Origin: Setomelanomma holmii
Taxonomy: Eukaryota > Ascomycota > Dothideomycetes > Pleosporales > Phaeosphaeriaceae
Assembly (NCBI GenBank): GCA_010015745.1
Contig: ML978254.1
Coordinates: 54,072-118,071 of the forward strand
Direction: 5' to 3'
DNA length: 64,000 nucleotides
The position numbers were made by a program, and so were the translations under genes. Under the pieces are notes generated by a model, which did not search any database, had not been told where the DNA came from, and saw nothing but the letters and a program-made list of their open reading frames with translations. Below are positions 10,965 to 21,639 of the stretch, one piece after another (position 1 is the stretch's first letter; the number at the start of each line of letters is the position of its first letter).

Positions 10965-11674
10965 TACTCTTTTCGTTCTTCACAGAAGAAACTTGCGGAT
11001 TCATCGTGATATGTGCACTTACTGTTGACAGCACGGTGTCGGTGTTCGCGACAAGGGCCGAGGCTTGCGAGCTGAATGCTGATGAAGCAGTCGCTTCAGA
11101 ATGAGAAGTGAGTTGTGGTGTCATTTCTTTGGTCGATAGCTCGCTAATTATGGATTGCCGAGGATGGGTCATGAATCCAGCGTAGAGGGCATTGATGGTG
11201 AGCTGGGGCTCAAGTGTATCACTCAACTCGTCATCCGAAGCAAAAATATGGCAATGAACCTTAAAACTCGAAGCTCCATCGCCTATATTCATCAACAGTG
11301 TGCGAAGACAGCTTCGTTACGAGGCTTCACAGCGCTCACTCGAACCCATCCTTGTTATTGTACAGGGATGGTAAAACGTTGGCGAAAGCCATCGTGCGTT
11401 CACAATGCTAACTCAGCTTTTCGACACAGGTATGAGGGCCTAACGTCCGTGTTACGAGTATGCTGATAGTCGCAGTCAAATGCCATGTATATGTAGTGTG
11501 ACGAGAATAGCGATCCCGACGACATCTGAGACCTTGCATTGTGTCAACAATAGCTCTTCCATTGACAGAGTATACGAGATTGGAAAGCTTACTATCATTT
11601 GCGTGTAACTTTAAGAAATATAGGTGTGCTTGGCAAAGGCCATGGACTCGATACTTCCCCAGCACGCAACTTGC
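10965..11674. other. Intergenic, probable 5' region of the WLM gene
   Basis: The right-hand part up to 11004 probably holds the true N-terminal coding frame of the WLM gene. The remainder holds only unconvincing open frames on either strand. Confidence 0.4.
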
Positions 11675-11992
11675 TTAGCGATTCCGAGCACTCTCTGCCG
11701 ACCCTGCGAAAAGCGAGCGCACCTTCACGGTCACTCTCTTCAACAAGGACAAATTCTTCGAGCCTGAACTTCCTGCGGTCGAATCCGTTGATGCCCTAGC
11801 TTCACCCAGTACAGCTTCGCGCTCACGACACTCTTGACATCTTCTGTATCCTTTCGCTATCTCTTGCTCGTTGAGCTCTCGATTGGGGTGTATGATGCAA
11901 GTTCGTTGCTCGGGAAAGTCGGTGGCGATCATGAGAGGAGGTTTGCCACCAGGTGGGACAATCGCTGCTTCCGCTTCAAATGTGGCGCTCAT
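11675..11992 (-). CDS. Hypothetical small protein with CxxC motif
   Basis: Single-exon frame of 105 aa starting MSATFEAEAAIVPPGG. I do not recognise the family. It has Cys in RTCIIHP and a Cys-x2-Cys pair in YRRCQECRER, which could bind a metal, then a Ser/Ala-rich linker and a basic C-terminus (SLLKRVTVKVRSLFAG). There is no signal peptide. The frame is open well upstream (to 12205), but that part has an odd composition, so the internal ATG was chosen. It may be a conserved small fungal protein; no function is proposed. Confidence 0.5.
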   Translation of the reverse strand: MSATFEAEAAIVPPGGKPPLMIATDFPEQRTCIIHPNRELNEQEIAKGYRRCQECREREAVLGEARASTDSTAGSSGSKNLSLLKRVTVKVRSLFAGSAESARNR

Positions 11993-12727
11993 GGTGGCAA
12001 GGCGGGGTGGTGCTGGGTGGTTCGACGATGGCTCGCAGCGCGCGTGGATCTGGAGAAGTGGTGGCTGCAGGACGCAGTAGTTGGGCGCTCGATGTAGAGT
12101 GGTCCGAAGAGAGACAAGCAAGGTATTGAAGGTTTTGAAGTAGCGAGCGTTTGCTGCATACGATTGTGGACATGAACGAGGCTGTGCCGCCAAGCGCAAA
12201 TGCACTGCCTAGACAGGAAGTCGCAGCGTCCAAGGTTGCGACCAGTTTCCTCCGAACCATAAACGTCGACAGCCTAACCCACAACATCTTGCAGTACCGC
12301 TCCAATCCCTCAGTTGCCGCTCCACAGACCGCACATCTCCTCCCTTTGCCTCCAAGGTATCGTCCACATACCGGCACGTGACTTCCACTTACCACCTGCA
12401 CGCCTGAGCAGCGCCGTGAAGTGGAAGGACCACAAACGACCTTCTTCACCCATGTGCTGCTCTACGAGTTGACCAACGCCACACGATCATTTTGTCGGAG
12501 TGTTCGCAACAAGTGCCATGCACCAAATGCGCAGAACAGGCTCAATGACCGTCCACCCAGCCTGCTGTCTATGCGTATTGCTCCGAGGCCGAATTTTGCG
12601 GTCACGGCTGCAATGAAACAGCGGCCCGCCCAGGTTTCTGACGTCGTTGGGAAGATCGTCTCGGATATTCGAGGATGGCTGGGCAGCTTGTGCGACATCC
12701 AGAAATTTTGAAAACTGGCATCCGAAC
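11993..12727. other. Intergenic
   Basis: About 730 bp between two minus-strand genes. It holds the likely promoter of the CxxC protein and the 3' flank of the F-box gene. No supported coding frame. Confidence 0.45.
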
Positions 12728-13678
12728 TCATGGCTCAAGTTTCTTGGCCGCCAGTGGTCGCTGCGGCGCAGGAACAGTATGGTACAGCTTCCTACACGTT
12801 CCTCGACAATTCACTACACTCTCCATGTCCAGACGTCGCGCGATCTCGAGAAGAACCTCATCAGGAATGGCCGAGACATCCAGATGTCGTCCATTTGGCG
12901 CAGCACGTGCCATCTGGAACGCAGGAGTCAAGAACTCGCTATACACCCACGACTCGCGATGATCTTTTGGCCCATCGTCCGAAGAAAGACTCCAGTCACT
13001 CAAAAATGAAGAAGTCTTGCGCTCTTTTTCGAGAGAAGCGTTCGACTTGGCACTAGCTTCCGACAACTTTCGTTCTCGGTGGACTTCGGCGTCTTCTGGC
13101 TTTTCCAGCCACTCATCCATCTCTTCGTCTGACATCTCGTTCGGGATGCTCCGTGCTCTGCGTACAGTGTGCGATATCCATGGCGAGAACGGTGGTGGAG
13201 CCAGTGGTGAAGTGCAGGGCGAGTTGGCTGACGTCGCACTGTGAGAGCTGAGTAACCGCGGCAGAGAAGGCAGATCTTTCATTCGAGCATCCTGGCTGAC
13301 TTTACGGTCAGGTTGCGCAAGTGAAATGGCCTCGTTGCTGGCTTGTCGCACAGGCGCATGTGGTTCCGAGGTTGGCGGCGAAACCACTCCGGCGCCCTCC
13401 AGGTCGTCATATCGCAACGCAAAGTCATTTTGCGTGCGGTCTGATCTCGACATTTTGAAGAAGTCCTTGGATGCTGAGGAGCTCGAAGACGTCCGTGAAG
13501 CTGTTCGTGGTTCATCGTGTCGGTCCCCGCCCCGGCTGGAGCGCATGTGGAGTTTGAGCGCACCATTGCGCTCCGTCAGCTTCTGGAGGAACGACTTCTT
13601 CACTTTCGGCATCGCAGGTCGTTCGTCGTAAAACTCGAATTCCATTCCTATGGCCGCCATAATTTCAATGTCTGTCAT
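12728..13678 (-). CDS. F-box domain protein
   Basis: Single-exon frame of 316 aa. The C-terminal about 45 residues form an F-box: DVSAIPDEVLLEIARRLDM followed by ESVVNCRGTCRKLY, the usual pattern of an LP-like start, hydrophobic helices and a Cys/Trp-containing end. F-box proteins bind Skp1 and recruit substrates to SCF ubiquitin ligases. The N-terminal 270 residues are low complexity (Ser-, Arg- and acidic-rich), with the conserved-looking start MTDIEIMAAIGMEFEFYDERP. The F-box at the extreme C-terminus is unusual, since the substrate-binding region normally follows it; the partner-binding part may be the N-terminal tail. The frame is open to 13705 but the upstream codon there is TTG, so ATG 13678 is taken. 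Confidence 0.7.
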   Translation of the reverse strand: MTDIEIMAAIGMEFEFYDERPAMPKVKKSFLQKLTERNGALKLHMRSSRGGDRHDEPRTASRTSSSSSASKDFFKMSRSDRTQNDFALRYDDLEGAGVVSPPTSEPHAPVRQASNEAISLAQPDRKVSQDARMKDLPSLPRLLSSHSATSANSPCTSPLAPPPFSPWISHTVRRARSIPNEMSDEEMDEWLEKPEDAEVHRERKLSEASAKSNASLEKERKTSSFLSDWSLSSDDGPKDHRESWVYSEFLTPAFQMARAAPNGRHLDVSAIPDEVLLEIARRLDMESVVNCRGTCRKLYHTVPAPQRPLAAKKLEP

Positions 13679-14528
13679 TCTGGAACTCGGGGGCGCCCAC
13701 GACAAGTTAAAAGGAGAGTGTTCTGTTTTTGTTGATGTTGTGACCGATGTTGTGCGCAGCTCGGCCGCATTTGAAACCTGCCGTAGCCCGGTTTACCACA
13801 TGCAAGGCGGGGCAAGACCATCCTGCCAATATTTACCGGATCCACAGACGGCGGCAGGCATGAGGTCGCAGATTTTCGGCTGCTCGACGTCTAGAGCGTC
13901 GTCGGAACAGGTGGGGAAATGAGACGGCGGAGAATGACATCACGCGAGTGGTTCGGCACAGAAGCCGTTGAGACCGTTCATTTTGAGGACCAGGGGTTGT
14001 CCCTGGTGATCGGATGCGCTAGCCATTTGGTCAATAAAAAGAAGATTTCTCAACGGTGCTGGGATATGCTGCAGGTACGTATTGAGTGGAAGACTCAGCA
14101 AGAGGATCAAGTTCACAGGATGGTGTAGTTGGGACGTTATTGTTCGCGCAGACATCTGCGTACATGTTATCCATGTCCACAGGGCTGACAGGCACAGCAA
14201 TCGCCTTCATCTGATCGCAGCCACAAGTCCCGACCTCAGCGCTAGGAACGACTCAGAGAATTTTGATAAAGTTGCTTTTCAGCACAACGAAACGTGCCGT
14301 GTCGTCCGCAACGTGCCGCGCACACGACCCGCTTTCCCATAGCCCGAGAGAGACCACTACTCCCAGCCACCCAGAATCTAAAATGATGCTCACTTCCCGG
14401 AAGATCATTCCTTGAGCCCCAACCAATCGCGAACCCTCGCTTGGCTATGCTCATCACGATATCGGCTCGAAAATCCAGCGCACGTGAGTCGATTGCGAAA
14501 GTGTAAAGGACATCGTAGAAACCCAGTC
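13679..14528. other. Intergenic
   Basis: About 850 bp. A minus-strand frame at 14242-14643 (DFRADIVMSIAKRGFAIGWG...) might be a leftover 3' exon of the decayed gene to its right. Nothing else is supported. Confidence 0.35.
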
Positions 14529-15271
14529 CTAAGCCCACTGCCATACACGAATCGCTTGTTGCTGAGCACCAAGACCGGTGATTCCTAAAACTACGTGTGC
14601 GCCACACTCCTGCGACTTGACAGACGTGTCCAGCCTTGCGCAAGGAGTGTGTTCAAGGGACTGACACTTCGCCGAGCGGCGAAGCAACCAGCGGTACAAC
14701 CATCCGAACCGAGGCGAATTGAGTGGGAAGTATATACGAGGTAGTCGTAGTATGTATGGTGGAACAATATCCAGAGGGATCAAGACTAATGGCCTCCGGA
14801 GATGATAAAGCGTCATGTTCGGAGTCTCTGCCCAGAAGATCTTATCGTAAACGTCTCGGACAGTACGGTTCTCGAGGGTTTCCACCGGACTCAGCGCCAC
14901 TAGCCATTGCGCGATATGGAATTTGTCAAGGTCGGGTTCAGAGCGCATGTTCTTCCAGGCGTTTGTCCAGTAGATAGCAACATCTTTGGCCAATTGCGCG
15001 TCAGCTCACACATCCTGTTGGGCGAGTGCGGAAGGTGGAAGAAGCTACGGACGCTGACATACGCAGCTTCTCCAACATCAGGCTTGTCGATGAAGAAGAG
15101 CACACAGCCTATACCGTGGTTCACGTCCCTTGAGCTGCGGACTCGAAGGAGTTTGTGCTCAATAATTCAGTGCTTGGTCGGGTGGAAAGCGATACCGAGT
15201 CGGAAGCTGTCCAAGAGGAAGTGGCTTGCTGAGAGTTCATCGTGGTTGTTCCCGGCGAGCAAGCATCGCAT
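14529..15271 (-). pseudogene. Decayed gene of unknown family
   Basis: A chain of coding-looking segments on the minus strand. It starts at ATG 15271 (MRCLLAGNNHDELSASHFLL), meets an in-frame TGA at 15167-15169 after HPTKH, then continues in the same frame (IIEHKLLRVRSSRDVNHG..., FFIDKPDVGEAAYVSVRSFF) to about 15010. There the plausible reading jumps frame and continues as AKDVAIYWTNAWKNMRSEPD...DKIFWAETPNMTLYHL down to a stop at 14529. One nonsense codon and one frameshift point to a pseudogene. Introns could in principle explain the breaks, but I found no good splice sites. Family not recognised. Confidence 0.4.
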
Positions 15272-15643
15272 ACACAGACTAAAGTACCCGGGAGCTCGCA
15301 GAGAAGAGGGCGGTACAACCACCCAACCCGATGGCAGCTTTTGCAGCCTGCGCTATGTCCTGAGTGCGCGAGAGGTATATACGTATTCGTGGTAGTACAT
15401 AATATCGAAGGATATCGTGAGGTTGTGTGTGTATATATATGTCAGAGAGACGAAGGATCTGTAGAGGTTTGGAGTAGTAGAAGGTTGAGGTGCAGAAGGA
15501 ATAAGCAGACATACCCGCATATCTTATTAACGGTCTGAGAAGCAGGGTTGACGAATAGAGTTCAAGTGTTGTAGTTGGTCCTGCGCATGGTGTCTGCGTG
15601 TTGGCCGGTGGTCGATGTTGTGCAGAACATGCTTGTTGACGAT

Positions 15644-15696
<53 letters not shown>

Positions 15697-15875
15697 TAGG
15701 GGAACAAGGTACAAGGAACGGAAAGCAAATTAGTGCAACCTGCATTATGCAAGTGCTCGTCAGCAAGTCTACGCATAAGATGTCACGTACATATACACAA
15801 AGGTAACACCACATACCCACCCCCGTCTTCCGCCATTGCACCACCTTAAATCGTGCCTCATGCGACACCTGCACC
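15272..15875. other. Intergenic with microsatellite
   Basis: About 600 bp between the decayed gene and the 3' end of the GH5 gene. It contains the (AG)22 tract listed separately; no coding content seen. Confidence 0.5.
15648..15691. repeat. (AG)22 dinucleotide microsatellite
   Basis: An uninterrupted AG/GA tract of 44 nt, about 185 bp downstream of the GH5 stop codon (read on the minus strand). It is likely length-polymorphic between strains. Confidence 0.95.
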
Positions 15876-17272
15876 TCAAAGATTAGTGCAGTACTTCCCG
15901 AACTTCCGATCCCACAGCGGCTGCGGGAACACGCCACCGTCGAGCAATTGGAACAGATCCCACTCGCCGGCGCTTCCTTCCGTTTTGAAGTTCCAGAAGA
16001 ACCAGCCGTTCGTTTTCGTCTCGTATGCATCGAGTTGAACTTCAATATAGTGCCTGATGCTGTCCTTCCACTCTTGTGACCACGTCGAAACTTGACCGGA
16101 CTTGCCAGCACACGAGCCGATGTAGTAAGAACCGGGAAAGCTGCCTTCCATGCGTGAGCCGGAGTTGTACCCGTTGAGGTATTTCGCGCAGTCGGTGAGA
16201 GCGCCGGACCATTCGCCGACTACGGTCCACTTGTCTGACTTTGCCCAATTCTCGACAGAGCTGCACATTAGGCTGAGATGCTGATCAACTGACATAGCCA
16301 CAAGGCCACTATCGAAAATCTGGTACTCATGGTGATCGACAATCACATTCTGCGCGTTGTTGTCTTGGGGTGTCAGAAACCCATTCATCCAGGCGGGCTC
16401 GTAGAAGCCATCGTGCAGCATTGCAGGGGTATCGCCTATGAAGGAGCCAGTCAGCATACCATTGAACACGACACGCAATATGGCATGTGAGCCGGGCGGT
16501 ACTCACTGATCTCACGAAGATTGTAATACGCATCGCGATAGAACTGCTTCACCATGTTCAGGTCCAGCTTCTGCAGAAATGGCTCGTTGAGTGGTTGGAT
16601 AGCAACAATAACATCCTGCATGGACGGCACGGCGTACTTGTCCTCGATCACGCGAAGAGCTGCATGGGTGTAGCTGAGACTATCAGCATCGCCCCAGGCA
16701 GGGCTTGATGCCTTGTGTCCACTGTGGTCGAAGCCGTTCTGCGATTTTGGTGCCCCGTGCAGGTCGATGACAATCTTCAGACCGGTGATGCGCGCCCAGT
16801 CGACCGCCGCATCGAGGTACGGAGCGGCTCCTTGCGCATACGGACCCCACGGCTCGACGTAACTCCAGTACCCGACGGGTATGCGAACGACGTTGAAACC
16901 GGCATTCTTGATCTTCCAGAAGTCGTTTAGCGACACGAAGCTCTCCCAATGAGGTTTGAGCACGTCTGCGCAAGCTTGCTGCCCGACCTTTTCGCACAAG
17001 GTCCACTCGTCGACCACAGGGTACTCAGGCGTACTGTACTTGTCGAAGATTGAGGGCGTGATGAATGGCTCCAATACCAGCCAACCACCGAGATTGACGC
17101 CGCGCACCTTGTCACCGCCCCAATTGAAATCGATTCGTCGCTCGTAGAGGTCACTGGTACTATCAGCATTGCTCCTGGAATTGTCGGAGACGAGCACAAA
17201 CTTTGCGGGTGCGGCGTATACAGAGGTGCCAACAGCGGCCAATAAGGCGATGAACGAGCGTTGTGACCGCAT
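15876..17272 (-). CDS. Secreted exo-beta-1,3-glucanase, glycoside hydrolase family 5
   Basis: Exon 1 is 16507-17272, intron 16436-16506 (71 nt, GTGAGT...CATAG), exon 2 is 15876-16435, giving 441 aa. The splice restores LREISDTPAML, a conserved GH5 stretch. A signal peptide covers residues 1-20 (MRSQRSFIALLAAVGTSVYA). Family landmarks: RGVNLGGWLVLEPFITPS, VVRIPVGYW, LHGAPKSQNGFDHSG, the acid/base Glu230 in PLNEP, and the nucleophile Glu330 in VVGEWSG. The protein ends with conserved Trp-rich ENGW-type sequence (TNGWFFWNFKTE). The enzyme releases glucose from the non-reducing end of beta-1,3-glucan and acts in the wall or medium during wall remodelling. Length matches the yeast Exg1 family. Confidence 0.93.
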
Positions 17273-18155
17273 GCTGGTGGTACTTTGTCTGGCGTAAGTT
17301 TTATTTCAGGTGACTATGATTCGCGATAACTGCGCGAGGATGACCAAGGTGCAGGTATTGTCTATTGTAGTAAAGCGACAAACGAGTGTGAGGTGAGAGA
17401 GTGTTGTAGTGATCTCACATCGGGTTAATCTGAAGCACAGGCGAGAACTGGAGGGTGCTACTGCCGTAAAGGTGGAACACTAGCAATATGTTGTGGCACT
17501 CACACGCAACTGCTGCAAAAGTAGGTGACTGCCGTTGTATCGCACCTTCGGGAAGCAGATATGTAGGTGCATGCTTGTCAAAGTCGGCCATACGACTTCT
17601 CGTGATATAACGATATTTCGGAAGGAGTGGCTAGTTCTGAAGCGGGTTGTGATAGACGGGGACACCTATTGAATGCTTGTACTGCAGCGTAAAGAACCTG
17701 TTATTGCTTCCAGAGATACGATTTAGGAGCATGCGAGAGCCTCGATGTGGCAAGGGCGGATCGCAGTTGGGAAAGCGCTTGGCGATGCTGATGAACCATG
17801 CTTACGCAGCAAACGAGGCTGCACGCGCGCAATCGATCATGGAGTGGATTCATCCTACAACAATTCGAGCTCCTCCAAATTGTCGACAGAGCTAATGTTT
17901 GCCTCGGAGCCGCAGGCCTAATCGTGGCTGATGATCGTCCCGCCTGGTGTAACGTCCCGCCGTACTACACCTGCGGTGAAAGGCACGAGTCCCACGCGCA
18001 TGGCTGGGGCCGCGGGAGTGGCCGAGACAGGTCGGAGCTTTGAAGGCCGGGTTTGTATTGCGTAGCCTATCGTCCATCGAGTCGACCAACCTCATCGACG
18101 TCATGTTGCTGACCTTGGCGATATCAAGTCAGCCGAAGCTCCGAAAAAAAGGGCT
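17273..18155. other. Intergenic, upstream of GH5
   Basis: About 880 bp that should contain the GH5 promoter next to 17273 and the ALG13 3' flank at the far end. No supported coding frame. Confidence 0.5.
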
Positions 18156-18856
18156 TCAATCCATGAAGCCCATGGTCTCATCCATAATTGCAGCAAAGCG
18201 CTTGGTCTCACGGTGTTTGCCGCTGGTGATGGGCGGAAATTGCGACATCTTGACGCGGAATTCTTCTGACTTTTGAATGGCGGGTGCGAGGCCTCTGAGA
18301 AACATCTTAGTTCAGCCTTGGATATTGAGGTCTAGTACGTACTTGACGTCTCCTCGAATGAGATAGTTGGATCTTTCCATGGCCACAGCGAGTTCTTCTT
18401 GGTGGTTGTCCAACAAAGCTGTGTTCGGAACCACTATCAAGGGTACCTGGAATCGAAGCGCCTCTAATATTGATCCGGACCCTATACATGTCACTTGATG
18501 CTCAACGACGATGGAACGGAAGTTATGGTACCAGCATGCGAGATGACCAGTCCCTTCGACTGTTGCACCAACTTGAATTGTGCTTGTAGACCATCTGGAT
18601 CAAAGTCGATTCCATCAACAATCAATGCTCCTTGGCTTTTGGATCCCTCGATATGCGAACGAGCAGCGCTTGAGCTGCGATCGAAAACGTCTTTGGCGCT
18701 TCCGTATTGAACCAAGAGATGCGTGTATCCATCGGCCCTCAAAACGTCCAACGTCGAAGAATACATGACAGACTCAATGAGCGCCGTGAAGGGTGCCGTG
18801 GCGCCCGTAGTGACAAAGCATAGCTTGGACTGTGGGGTCCATTTCCAGGCGTCCAT
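18156..18856 (-). CDS. ALG13: UDP-N-acetylglucosamine transferase subunit ALG13
   Basis: Three exons (18532-18856, 18343-18481, 18156-18294) give 200 aa, close to the 202 aa of yeast Alg13. Introns are 18482-18531 (50 nt) and 18295-18342 (48 nt, GTACGT...CTCAG). The second must be spliced out: reading through it ends the protein early at NIQG. Landmarks: KLCFVTTGATAPFTALI at the start, the donor-binding stretch GLVISHAGSGSILEAL, VVPNTALLDNHQEELA, and the tail FPPITSGKHRETKRFAAIMDE typical of fungal Alg13. Alg13 is the catalytic, soluble half of the GlcNAc-transferase that, with membrane protein Alg14, adds the second GlcNAc to dolichol-PP-GlcNAc on the cytosolic ER face. It shares a 231-bp divergent promoter region with the mS35 gene. 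Confidence 0.93.
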
Positions 18857-19087
18857 CGTTAGTTGAATGCCGTACTTGTACTATGAGTGCGGATTCGAGA
18901 GGCTCCGAGAGCGTCGCAGCCAGAATTTGCCTAAATGCAAGAAATCATACAAAGAGCGTTTATCGTGAGTCGAGTGAACCAGCACGATGCGGAGGTCGGA
19001 CCGCTCCAATTGGCCACCACTCCGCGCCAAGCACAACCTCACATTGCGAAAAGTTGTCTCCACCTCCAACAAGCCATCCACACAGCA
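18857..19087. promoter_or_regulatory. Divergent promoter region, ALG13 / mS35
   Basis: Only 231 bp separate the two start codons of the oppositely oriented genes, so both core promoters and 5' UTRs must lie here. No specific element was identified. Confidence 0.5.
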
Positions 19088-20299
19088 ATGGCTTCATTAC
19101 CACGGAGACTGCTTCTGCAATCGCGACAGTGTCCCTCGAGGATACGATCTCGAGCCTCACCGAAACACACAGCACAATGGCAGCGCACAATATCGTCAAC
19201 GTCTCGACGATGGGCCGACGAAGACACGAAAGAGGGCTCCGCGACAGCCGCTGCAGCCACAGCACCAGCTGAACAGCTCAAAGCCGTCGCCTCGGAAGCA
19301 GAAAGTCATGCTTCAAAAGACCTCTCACCAGAAGAAACCACCGCTCTTCAACTCGCCCGCCTCGTCTCCGACCTCAAAGCCCTGGACCCAACAGTCGTGT
19401 CCGATGCCTTACGGAAAGGCCAGCGCGGTATCCCCTTCGCCACAGACATGGAGCTCGAAGACGACGAGCACTTTGACATTGAAGAAGACGACAAGCGCAA
19501 GACAGCAGCCGGCTTCTGGGCCGAAGGCGAGGAAAGCATGGGGCCAGACGAGGACTACTTTGGCGATGACTTGACCAGCCACGGCCACGGCGAGTTGGCG
19601 CAGCACAGAATGGCTCGAGAGTACATGCGCTTAGTAGCTTGGGAAATGCCTCTCTTGAACCGTACGTCCACCTCCCCCTTCCGTCCCAAAACCCAACCAC
19701 AAGCAAGTCACTAACATCCCCCAGAACTCGCGAAACCATTCCAACCCCCAACACCCAGCACCCCCTTTCGCTTCCGCTACACATCCTACCTCAACGAATC
19801 CCACCCAGCCGCCAACAAAGTTGTCGTCGAATTCGCCCCGAACGATCTCCAAAACACGCACGCCCTGACCCCGATCCAAGTCTCCAAACTCATCAAGCTC
19901 GCGGGCGTGCGGTACAACCCGCACTCCGGCATCGTGAAAATGTCATGCGAAAAGTTCAACACGCAGGCGCAGAACAAGCGCTTCCTCGGGGAAACGATTG
20001 AGAGCTTGTTGAAGGAGAGTAAGCAGGGTGACATGTTTGAAGATGTACCTTTTGACTTTAGACACGCCAAGGTGAAGAAGCATTTCAAGTTTCCTGAAAA
20101 GTGGGCGTTGACGAGTGAGCGGAAAGCGTATCTTGAGTCGAAGCGAGCAGAACAAGCGAAAGTGGAGGATGAGAGGGCGAATAACGGGCAGTTGGTGGAT
20201 GGAAAGACGATTATTGATACGAGTTTGCCTTTCCTAAGCCAGCAGGTGGAAGCAGAGTCGGTGCCTGTGGGTGGGACGAGGGGGAAGCAATTAAGATAG
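19088..20299 (+). CDS. RSM24: Mitochondrial small ribosomal subunit protein mS35 (Rsm24 type)
   Basis: Exons 19088-19661 and 19725-20299 (intron 63 nt, GTACGT...CCCAG with a CACTAAC branch) give 382 aa. The splice restores PLLNQLAKPFQPP. The N-terminus is basic and Ser/Arg-rich (MASLPRRLLLQSRQCPSRIR), as expected for a mitochondrial targeting peptide. The body shows the mS35 region: acidic middle part, then FRFRYTSYLNESHPAANKVVVEF, LTPIQVSKLIKLAGVRYNP, IVKMSCEKFNTQAQNKRFLGE. The protein is a structural part of the mitoribosomal small subunit. The start is at 19088; the frame is open further upstream, but that part overlaps the ALG13 promoter region and has no targeting character. Confidence 0.9.
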
Positions 20300-20502
20300 T
20301 GGGGATGTGTATGAATACGAGTTGTAGCATTGTAGTGCATGTGTCGAAACACTAGAGATATTCCTGGGGTATCAAGTGACCCTCTCAACGCCATGCGCCT
20401 TTTCCCATGCTAGCCCAGACCAGTTCCTTGCACTAATACAACCCAACATGCCCTATGATGCAACCAAAGTCAGATAGAGCCAGGATGGGGATTCGCAGAA
20501 AG

Positions 20503-21639
20503 CTAAGCAGCAGTACCAGTGCTCACACGACTCTTCTTCGCCTTGCCCTTGCTAGCCGGTGTGTCGCCGTCCTCCCGCTTGCGTTTCGCAGGTCGACTGC
20601 TTCCACCCTTGGGCCGGTAGGCTGTGTCGTCTTCGCCGCCAGTCGTCTTCCGCCGTCCCTTGCCGCCGACGTCGGTGCCGAGGTTGGAGTCCTCATCGTC
20701 GTTGTCGCGGGGTCCGGGTGTGCCGCCAATGGCAGACTCGCGCTTGATGCCCTTGCGACTGCCTGCATGGCCCTTGGGCGCAGACTTCTCAGACATGTTC
20801 TCGTGATGCGCGGCGTCCTTGTCTTGCAGGAAGACCTGTGGTTGGTGTTTGCGCAGCCAGTTGTATACGCTATCCGGGTTGCGAATCGTAAGGTCTTTCT
20901 CGGAGAGCGGTTGCTGCGTCGCAGACGTGCGAATAGGGCGGCCTTGTTGGATGGCTGGATCAAAGCCGGGCTCTGCAAGGACTTGGTCCAGAGCGGCCAG
21001 GTATTCTTCCTCATGCGATGGCGAAAGATAGCCTGGCGCATGCTCGCTTAGGTCTATGCCTTCCAAAGGCTGGTCTGCCAAGTCTGCGCGAGCGGTGTGT
21101 GCCACGCGCCCCTCGAGACTCGTCAGGGACTTGAGGGTCTGCCGTATCGCCTGCGAGTTGTGCAGCCGGTCTGCTTGCTGTGCGAACTCCTCTGGCAAGA
21201 TGTGGTTGTCGGCCGCGGCTGCCCTCAGCTCCTGCAGTTGTCTCCGTATCAGTTCCGGGTCTGGTCCAGCTTCGACGGGTGCAGCAGTGCCGGCGGGATC
21301 GAGATTGAAGCGCAGGCGAGCCGGGGCGCGTGTCTGCTCGTTGATGTCGAGGAGCATATCCAGTAGCTGGTCGTTGCCCTCTGCCAGCCGTCGCGCAGTG
21401 CCCATGGCCTTCCATTCGTCGGTGATGAGGCGGTTGCTCACATTCATGGCCTCGTCGAATTTGACGCGCATCTTGCGGTACTTGCGCCTGGCATTGTTAG
21501 CTTGCACGGGCAAGGCACGGCGACGCGCCTACCTCCACGACCGCTTGACGGGGGCTTTCTGTGTCGCATCCGTCTCTGTGTGTATGCTCGGGGCCTGCAC
21601 GTGGTCGCCCTCGGGCTGTGGGGGCGCTTCTGATGCCAT
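20503..21639 (-). CDS. iec3: INO80 chromatin-remodelling complex subunit Iec3
   Basis: Exon 1 is 21533-21639, intron 21488-21532 (45 nt, GTAGGC, GCTAAC branch, CCAG), exon 2 is 20503-21487; 363 aa. The splice restores RRKYRKMRVKFDEAMNVSN, the hallmark N-terminal motif of the Ino80 Iec3 family, followed by a coiled region (ARRLAEGNDQLLDMLLDINE). A second conserved segment contains HAPGYLSPSHEEEYLAALD. The C-terminal 100 residues are basic and low complexity (GSSRPAKRKREDGD, SKGKAKKSR), consistent with nuclear location. Iec3 was described as a fission-yeast INO80 subunit; its molecular role is not well defined. Head-to-head with the ORMDL gene. Confidence 0.9.

Noticed and set aside
18312..18342. 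ALG13 ending at NIQG
   Set aside because: This stop is inside a 48-nt intron; the third exon encodes the conserved fungal Alg13 tail.
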